From: Ruficoccus sp. ZRK36
GTDB taxonomy: Bacteria > Verrucomicrobiota > Verrucomicrobiia > Opitutales > Cerasicoccaceae
Reading direction: 5' to 3'
Length of the DNA stretch: 64,000 bases
Assembly: GCF_019603315.1 (NCBI RefSeq)
Contig: NZ_CP080649.1
Span: 1,317,501-1,381,500, forward strand
Program-made: the position numbers and the translations under genes
The notes under the pieces: model-generated
What the model was told of the DNA's origin: nothing
Database searches by the model: none
Seen by the model: the letters and a program-made list of their open reading frames with translations, nothing else
Shown: in pieces, positions 60,003-64,000 of the stretch
Position numbering within the stretch: position 1 is the first letter of the stretch
Layout of the letters: each line of letters starts with the position of its first letter

Positions 60003-61133
60003 TCAGCCCTCCAGCAGGCGCAACAGCTCGGCGTTGTCCTTGGTCTTGCTCATGCGCTCGATCAGGGTTTCGCAGCCATCCTCGATCTTCATCGGGGCGA
60101 GTGCGCGGCGGAAGAAGCCGACCTTGTCGAGGGTTTTGGCGTCGAGCAGGAGTTCTTCCTTACGGGTGCCGGAGGAGTTGATGTTAATGGCGGGCCACAG
60201 GCGCAGCTCGGCGCACTTGCGGTCGAGGACCATTTCCATGTTACCGGTGCCCTTGAACTCCTCAAAAATCAGATCGTCCATCTTGCTGCCCGTCTGGATC
60301 AGCGCGGAGGCGATAATCGTAAGGCTGCCGGCCTCCTCGGTGTTACGGGCGGAAGAGAACAGCTGGCGCGGTTTTTCCAGTGCGCGCACATCGAGGCCAC
60401 CGGTCATGGTCCGGCCGGAGGCTTTGCGGGCATTGTGGGCGCGGGAAAGGCGGGTGATGGAGTCCAGCAGCAGGACGACATCCTTGCCGACTTCCATCTG
60501 GCGCTTGGCGCGGTCGATGGCGATGTCGGCGATACGGATGTGGCTGTCCAGCTCCTCGTCATTGGAGGAGGCGAAAATCTCGGCGGTGGGCAGCTCGCGG
60601 CGGAAGTCGGTGACCTCCTCGGGGCGTTCGTCCACCAGCAGGATCATGACGGCGCACTCGGGGTGGTTCTCGATCACCCCTTCGGCGATGTCCTTGAGCA
60701 GGGTGGTCTTACCGGTGCGGGGCGGGGCCACGATGAGGCCGCGCTGGCCTTTACCGATGGGGCAGAACAGGTCAATCACGCGGGTGGTGAGGCGCTCGTC
60801 CTTGCTTTCCAGCTTCAGGTGCTGATTGGGGGCGATCGTCGTGAGCTGGGAAAACTCGTAGCACTTGCGGCGATCCTCGACGCTGAGCCCGTCGATGGAC
60901 TCGATGTAGCGCACTTTTGGGTTCGGGAAACGGTTGTCGTGGAGGGCGTTAGCGCATATCCACTGGCCGCGTTTGAGCTTGAAACGGCGGACCAGCTCAC
61001 GCGGGATAAAGGGGTCGGAATGGCGTTGGCGGCCATTTTTCGTGGGGTCCAGCAGCTGCCCCGTCTTGTTGTTGGACGGCTCGAAGATGCCTTCTACAGT
61101 GATCTGTTGCTCGGGCGAGTGGTTTTCGCTCAT
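60003..61133 (-). CDS. rho: Transcription termination factor Rho, N-terminally short
   Basis: 376 residues. The ATPase core is complete: Walker A APPRTGKTTLLKD, DERPEEVTDFRRELP, Walker B DVVLLLDSITRLSRAHN, ALIQTGSKMDDLIFEEFKGTGN and the arginine region FFRRALAP. Compared with E. coli Rho (419 aa) it begins about 45 residues later. The helical SAP-like domain is missing, and the RNA-binding motif DGFGFLR is replaced by NKTGQLLDP. The reading frame stays open for about 55 codons upstream, but without ATG, GTG or TTG. It is probably a divergent but functional Rho. No Shine-Dalgarno site. Confidence 0.93.
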   Translation of the reverse strand: MSENHSPEQQITVEGIFEPSNNKTGQLLDPTKNGRQRHSDPFIPRELVRRFKLKRGQWICANALHDNRFPNPKVRYIESIDGLSVEDRRKCYEFSQLTTIAPNQHLKLESKDERLTTRVIDLFCPIGKGQRGLIVAPPRTGKTTLLKDIAEGVIENHPECAVMILLVDERPEEVTDFRRELPTAEIFASSNDEELDSHIRIADIAIDRAKRQMEVGKDVVLLLDSITRLSRAHNARKASGRTMTGGLDVRALEKPRQLFSSARNTEEAGSLTIIASALIQTGSKMDDLIFEEFKGTGNMEMVLDRKCAELRLWPAININSSGTRKEELLLDAKTLDKVGFFRRALAPMKIEDGCETLIERMSKTKDNAELLRLLEG

Positions 61134-61475
61134 AAATAATAAGGTTCGCGCAGCGCAACCGCAGGCCGGTGCTTGCGCAAAGAAGAAGAGAGGGGTGTCT
61201 GCCGCAACCAGGCGACGACGGGCCGGAATGGCCTCCGGGCGGGTAGTACACGTTTGCCCCGGATGGCGTAAGGCTCTCAGGGCGGTGTCAGGGAATCAAG
61301 CCCAAATTTTCAACCCCGTTCGGCTCAGTGTTTCATGGGGCCTCGCACAGGCCGGTATCTTTTTGGCAGGGCAGGGGGATGCAAATCGGAGCCGGACGGG
61401 GTATACTATATATTAGCCACATGGGATAGCCATTGACAGACCCCGTGTGCTAGCCAGACTTTTATTCCTTACCCT
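61134..61475. other. Divergent promoter region between rho and the pseudopilin operon
   Basis: 342 bp between divergent genes. TATACTATATATTA (about 61402-61415) and TTGACA (61433-61438) could be parts of a promoter for the pseudopilins, but no pair with proper 17-bp spacing exists. The half near rho is an open but start-less extension of the rho frame. No RNA gene seen. Confidence 0.4.
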
Positions 61476-62108
61476 ATGAAGCATACCCCTATGCAGACGC
61501 CCAAGAGGCGGCCCGCTTTCACCCTGATCGAACTGCTTGTCGTTATGGGCGTGATTCTGGTTTTGGCCGGGATCGTCGTCGGCGTCCAGCGTGGTGTCTA
61601 CCACCAACAGGCCCAGGCCCGCGCAAAGGCGGACCTGCACACCATCGCGAACGCCATGGAGACCTTTAAGCTCAAGTATGGCGACTACCCTTGGATACGC
61701 GATGACGAGGGAGATCTTTTCAAGGTCCTGACCGGGCAGCTCGTGCTGCGTCGCGGGGGCGCAAATCAAACCGGTGATTATGGCATGTACGCCCCGGTCG
61801 GAGATGTTGAGCCGCTGCTGGATGAGACCTTGATTGATACGGCAGAGAATGCTGCCGGAGAAACGTATTTCGTCGATCCATGGGGGACCGAATACCGCTA
61901 TTACTATAAGACCGAGGCGAGGCCAACCAATCCCTGGGCATCTGCCGGTTTCATCCTGATCTCCCTGGGGCCGGGCGGCACAACCAGCCCTGAGCCTAAT
62001 ATATATAATGGCTTTGAGAGTGGCTCTTTACCAGGGCCTTCCGTCTACTATGCTGACCCGGAAGATGACGAATTTGACGACGTTGTGTACGGGCTCGACC
62101 CGCTTTAA
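61476..62108 (+). CDS. Type II secretion/type IV pilin-like pseudopilin (GspG-like)
   Basis: 210 residues. The prepilin signal RPAFTLIELLVVMGVILVLAG has the Phe-Thr-Leu-Ile-Glu pattern, with Glu at +5 after the cleavage site at about residue 14. The helix is followed by ARAKADLHTIANAMETFKLK, KYGDYPW and VDPWGTEYRYYY, as in major pseudopilin GspG. It would be cleaved by a prepilin peptidase and assembled in the periplasm. The start is followed by three more pseudopilin genes in the same direction. No GspD/E/F genes in the window. Confidence 0.85.
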   Translation: MKHTPMQTPKRRPAFTLIELLVVMGVILVLAGIVVGVQRGVYHQQAQARAKADLHTIANAMETFKLKYGDYPWIRDDEGDLFKVLTGQLVLRRGGANQTGDYGMYAPVGDVEPLLDETLIDTAENAAGETYFVDPWGTEYRYYYKTEARPTNPWASAGFILISLGPGGTTSPEPNIYNGFESGSLPGPSVYYADPEDDEFDDVVYGLDPL

Positions 62109-62127
62109 TGCTGACTCACTTTTCTCT

Positions 62128-62676
62128 ATGAAACACACACACCCCGCTTCCCGCCGCGCCTTTACCCTGATCGAACTGCTGACCGTGATCGCGGTCATCG
62201 GTATCCTGGCGTCCATCCTGATCCCAACTGTCGGTGCGGCCCGCACCGCCGCCAACAAGGCCAAGACGCGAACTCAATTCGCTGGCTACATTAATGCCCT
62301 TCAGCAGTTCAAAAGCACGTATGGCTACTGGCCGACTGTTTTTAATGCCAATGGCAATGACGATGAGATCGGTATCAATGACAGCACAGACGATTTTGTG
62401 GCAGCTCTTTCCGGGCGCGATGAGGATGGTAACCGGACGGTCGCTGGCGGAAACCGCCGGGCGGCGCCTTTCTATTCCTTTGCGGATGACGAGTATGACG
62501 ACAGCGGCAACCTGGTAGACGCTTTTGGTAATGAGCTGATCCGGATCCGGGTCGACGGAGATGGTGACGGCCAGATTACCGTGCCTGACGAGAACGATCC
62601 GATCAAGGCGAAGGTAGTCATCTGGAGTGAGGCAAATGAGACCGAGAATCTTCCGGCTGTTTATTCTTGGGACTAA
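62128..62676 (+). CDS. Pseudopilin (GspG/prepilin-like)
   Basis: 182 residues. RRAFTLIELLTVIAVIGILAS gives the prepilin signal at residue ~10 with Glu +5. The helix continues to AANKAKTRTQFAGYINALQQF, then YGYWPTVFNANGNDDEI and acidic stretches (DENDPIKAKVV). I start at ATG 62128 (MKHTHPASRR); the frame is open for 40 codons upstream, inside the previous gene, and these are not family-like. 19 bp after the previous gene and 3 bp before the next: one operon. Confidence 0.82.
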   Translation: MKHTHPASRRAFTLIELLTVIAVIGILASILIPTVGAARTAANKAKTRTQFAGYINALQQFKSTYGYWPTVFNANGNDDEIGINDSTDDFVAALSGRDEDGNRTVAGGNRRAAPFYSFADDEYDDSGNLVDAFGNELIRIRVDGDGDGQITVPDENDPIKAKVVIWSEANETENLPAVYSWD

Positions 62677-62679
62677 GCG

Positions 62680-63399
62680 ATGAGGAAATTTCATGCATCA
62701 GCACGCCGCCGTGGCTTTACCCTGGTAGAGCTACTGGCTGTTATTGGTATCATTGGCATCATGGCGGCGATCATTGGGACCGCCTTCGGGGGTGGTAACG
62801 CCAGTGTCAGCCTGGGGAGCAGCCAGCGTATCGCTGCCGGTGTCTTCCAGTCCGCCCGAAACCTCTCGGTGCTCAAGCATACCAAAACCAAGATTCTGAT
62901 CCACAAAGACCCTTCAGATCCCGGCAAATACCTGCGCTACATGATGGTGATCTATGAGTACACGGATGAGGATGCGGGGGCAACCCACTGGGTGGCCGCA
63001 AATGCCGGCACCTATCTGCCGCCCGGTGCCTATTATCTACCGGCCGATTTGGATGCGTTGGGAAATATCGACGTAGATGGTGCGATGATCTTGAGTGACG
63101 CTGTTACTGACAACAATTTCACCGATAACGTTTGCCCGAATGAAGATGCGTTGACTGCGGACATTGGGTTCGCGGCTTACGCCTACAGCTATGATAGCCG
63201 TGGTCTTCTGGAAGGGGATGATGCGGGTGATGCTGTTGTTTTCGGTGCAGGTAGCCTCTCTGCCCCGCCCGCCGGCACGACCGGTATACCTACTCTGCTC
63301 TTTGATAACCCCTACGCGGTTACAGGCTTTTTCCTGAGGCGAACCGGTGGTGTCAGCCTGGCCAACTCAGATGAGCTTGCACATGTATTGGGGCCTTAA
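62680..63399 (+). CDS. Pseudopilin (GspH/Verru_Chthon cassette D-like)
   Basis: 239 residues. RRGFTLVELLAVIGIIGIMAA is the prepilin signal (Glu +5). GSSQRIAAGVFQSARNLSVLKHTKTKILI resembles minor pseudopilin GspH and the Verru_Chthon cassette D proteins of Verrucomicrobiota, where the helix is followed by a run of AR..A pattern. The rest is beta-rich. The assignment to the Verru_Chthon family is inference. It begins 3 bp after the previous gene, ends 14 bp before the next. Confidence 0.78.
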   Translation: MRKFHASARRRGFTLVELLAVIGIIGIMAAIIGTAFGGGNASVSLGSSQRIAAGVFQSARNLSVLKHTKTKILIHKDPSDPGKYLRYMMVIYEYTDEDAGATHWVAANAGTYLPPGAYYLPADLDALGNIDVDGAMILSDAVTDNNFTDNVCPNEDALTADIGFAAYAYSYDSRGLLEGDDAGDAVVFGAGSLSAPPAGTTGIPTLLFDNPYAVTGFFLRRTGGVSLANSDELAHVLGP

Positions 63400-63413
63400 C
63401 GCTAATAGTTAGA

Positions 63414-64000
63414 ATGAGAATTAATCGGCGACATTTTGGCTGGCTACAGATGGTAAGTCCGGCGTCAGTTTCTGAAGGCCGCTCCCGTCTGCGCGGTAGC
63501 GAGCGCTCCTCAAAGGGCTTTTCCCTGATCGAGGTTGTCTTGGCTATTGGCGTGCTCTCGCTCGCTGTGGTCGCGATGCTCGGGCTGCTGGCCCCCACGA
63601 TGAACTCTGTCAAGGAGGTCGTGGACAACAACAAGACCACCGCTATGATTGGAGCGGTCAATGCTCAGGTCAACGATCGCATCGCGTACGAAGATGTCGA
63701 GGCGCTGGCAACTACTCCTGACCTCTATTTCTATGCCTGGGAGCGGCAGGCTGCAAATGGCAACGTCGAGATTGTCATGCTTGACCCTGATGACGCTTTT
63801 GCAAACTCACCCAACGGTACTTGGGTCACACAGGGACCCGACATCGAAGCCATTGGTGCCGACATTATTCTTGGGCCGCTCTTTGTCGTGAGAATCAGTC
63901 AACTCGACTTGGATGGATACACCTACAATCAGGCCACCTTCGACGATAATGCCTATATCCCTTTCCTGGTCCGCATTTATCCGGTAGATGCCACTAGCTA
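63414..64000 (+). CDS. Pseudopilin (GspI/Verru_Chthon cassette B-like), truncated by the window end
   Basis: Visible 195 residues, open to the last base. A long N-terminal leader (MRINRRHFGWLQMVSPASVS...) precedes SSKGFSLIEVVLAIGVLSLA, the prepilin signal with Glu at +5. AVVAMLGLLAPTMNSVKEVVD follows, typical of the Verru_Chthon cassette B and GspI type. The leader of about 35 residues is longer than usual; the internal ATG at 63450 is an alternative start. The C-terminus lies outside the window. Last visible gene of the four-gene operon. Confidence 0.75.
   Translation, partial: MRINRRHFGWLQMVSPASVSEGRSRLRGSERSSKGFSLIEVVLAIGVLSLAVVAMLGLLAPTMNSVKEVVDNNKTTAMIGAVNAQVNDRIAYEDVEALATTPDLYFYAWERQAANGNVEIVMLDPDDAFANSPNGTWVTQGPDIEAIGADIILGPLFVVRISQLDLDGYTYNQATFDDNAYIPFLVRIYPVDATS

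Noticed and set aside
60997-61251. 84-residue frame overlapping the start of rho
   Set aside because: Wrong phase relative to rho, Arg/Cys/Pro-rich, without homology to the missing Rho N-terminus.

Overview
The window is 64 kb of a compact, high-GC bacterial chromosome. I infer a member of Verrucomicrobiota, probably class Opitutae. The evidence is the mix seen here: three exosortase-type PEP-CTERM proteins, a Gcw_chp/TorF-like outer-membrane protein, a cluster of Verru_Chthon-like pseudopilins, pyrophosphate-dependent phosphofructokinase and the carboxynorspermidine route to spermidine. No rRNA, tRNA, CRISPR array, insertion sequence or phage gene was found. The content is mostly housekeeping.

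Layout. 1-5.4 kb: end of nadB, an MscS channel, panE, trpA and a D-amino-acid aminotransferase. 5.5-14.5 kb: SurA/PpiD-like foldase, YihY, a GYF_2 membrane protein, aat, a TPR protein, accA, an IPT-type lipoprotein and hemW. 14.7-19.3 kb: an orphan NarL-type regulator, transaldolase, DUF423, an outer-membrane barrel and rplM-rpsI with a recognisable promoter and terminator. 19.4-24.8 kb: a tight argCJBDF operon; argG lies alone at 53 kb. 25-37 kb: a histidine phosphatase, a PEP-CTERM protein, a Ca/Na exchanger, two divergent secreted signal-peptidase-like paralogs, nspC with its dehydrogenase, sufS/sufU, hisF, an MBL hydrolase and an SDR. 37.3-41.3 kb: amtB-glnB behind a sigma-54 promoter, then aspS. 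41.5-50 kb: two more PEP-CTERM proteins, small hydrolases, a beta-propeller protein paired with an S55-type protease-like protein, and unknown membrane proteins. 50-61 kb: PPi-PFK, gltS, argG, ppx, rsmI, a 56-residue lipoprotein, a coiled-coil protein, pgi, two tiny regulatory-looking genes and rho. 61.5-64 kb: four pseudopilins.

The most unusual feature is not a gene. Eight intergenic loci (4.0, 7.2, 12.0, 14.5, 24.8, 32.2, 34.1 and 54.3 kb) hold a mosaic of short perfect hairpins, mostly with 3-4 nt loops. They reuse a small set of modules in different orders and orientations. Several hairpins sit 0-1 nt from stop codons, and stem sequences change in a compensatory way between copies. I can name no described family that matches. 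Other points of interest are a SufU lacking two of its metal-binding cysteines, a Rho factor lacking the usual N-terminal domain, the secreted S26B-like pair, an S55-like protein with its motifs in swapped order, a free-standing DHp-like protein, and a widespread-type CGCAAAG inverted repeat at 0.7 kb.

Together the genes describe a free-living heterotroph that makes its own arginine, histidine, tryptophan, NAD and pantothenate, scavenges ammonium under PII control, and exports proteins to a decorated cell surface.
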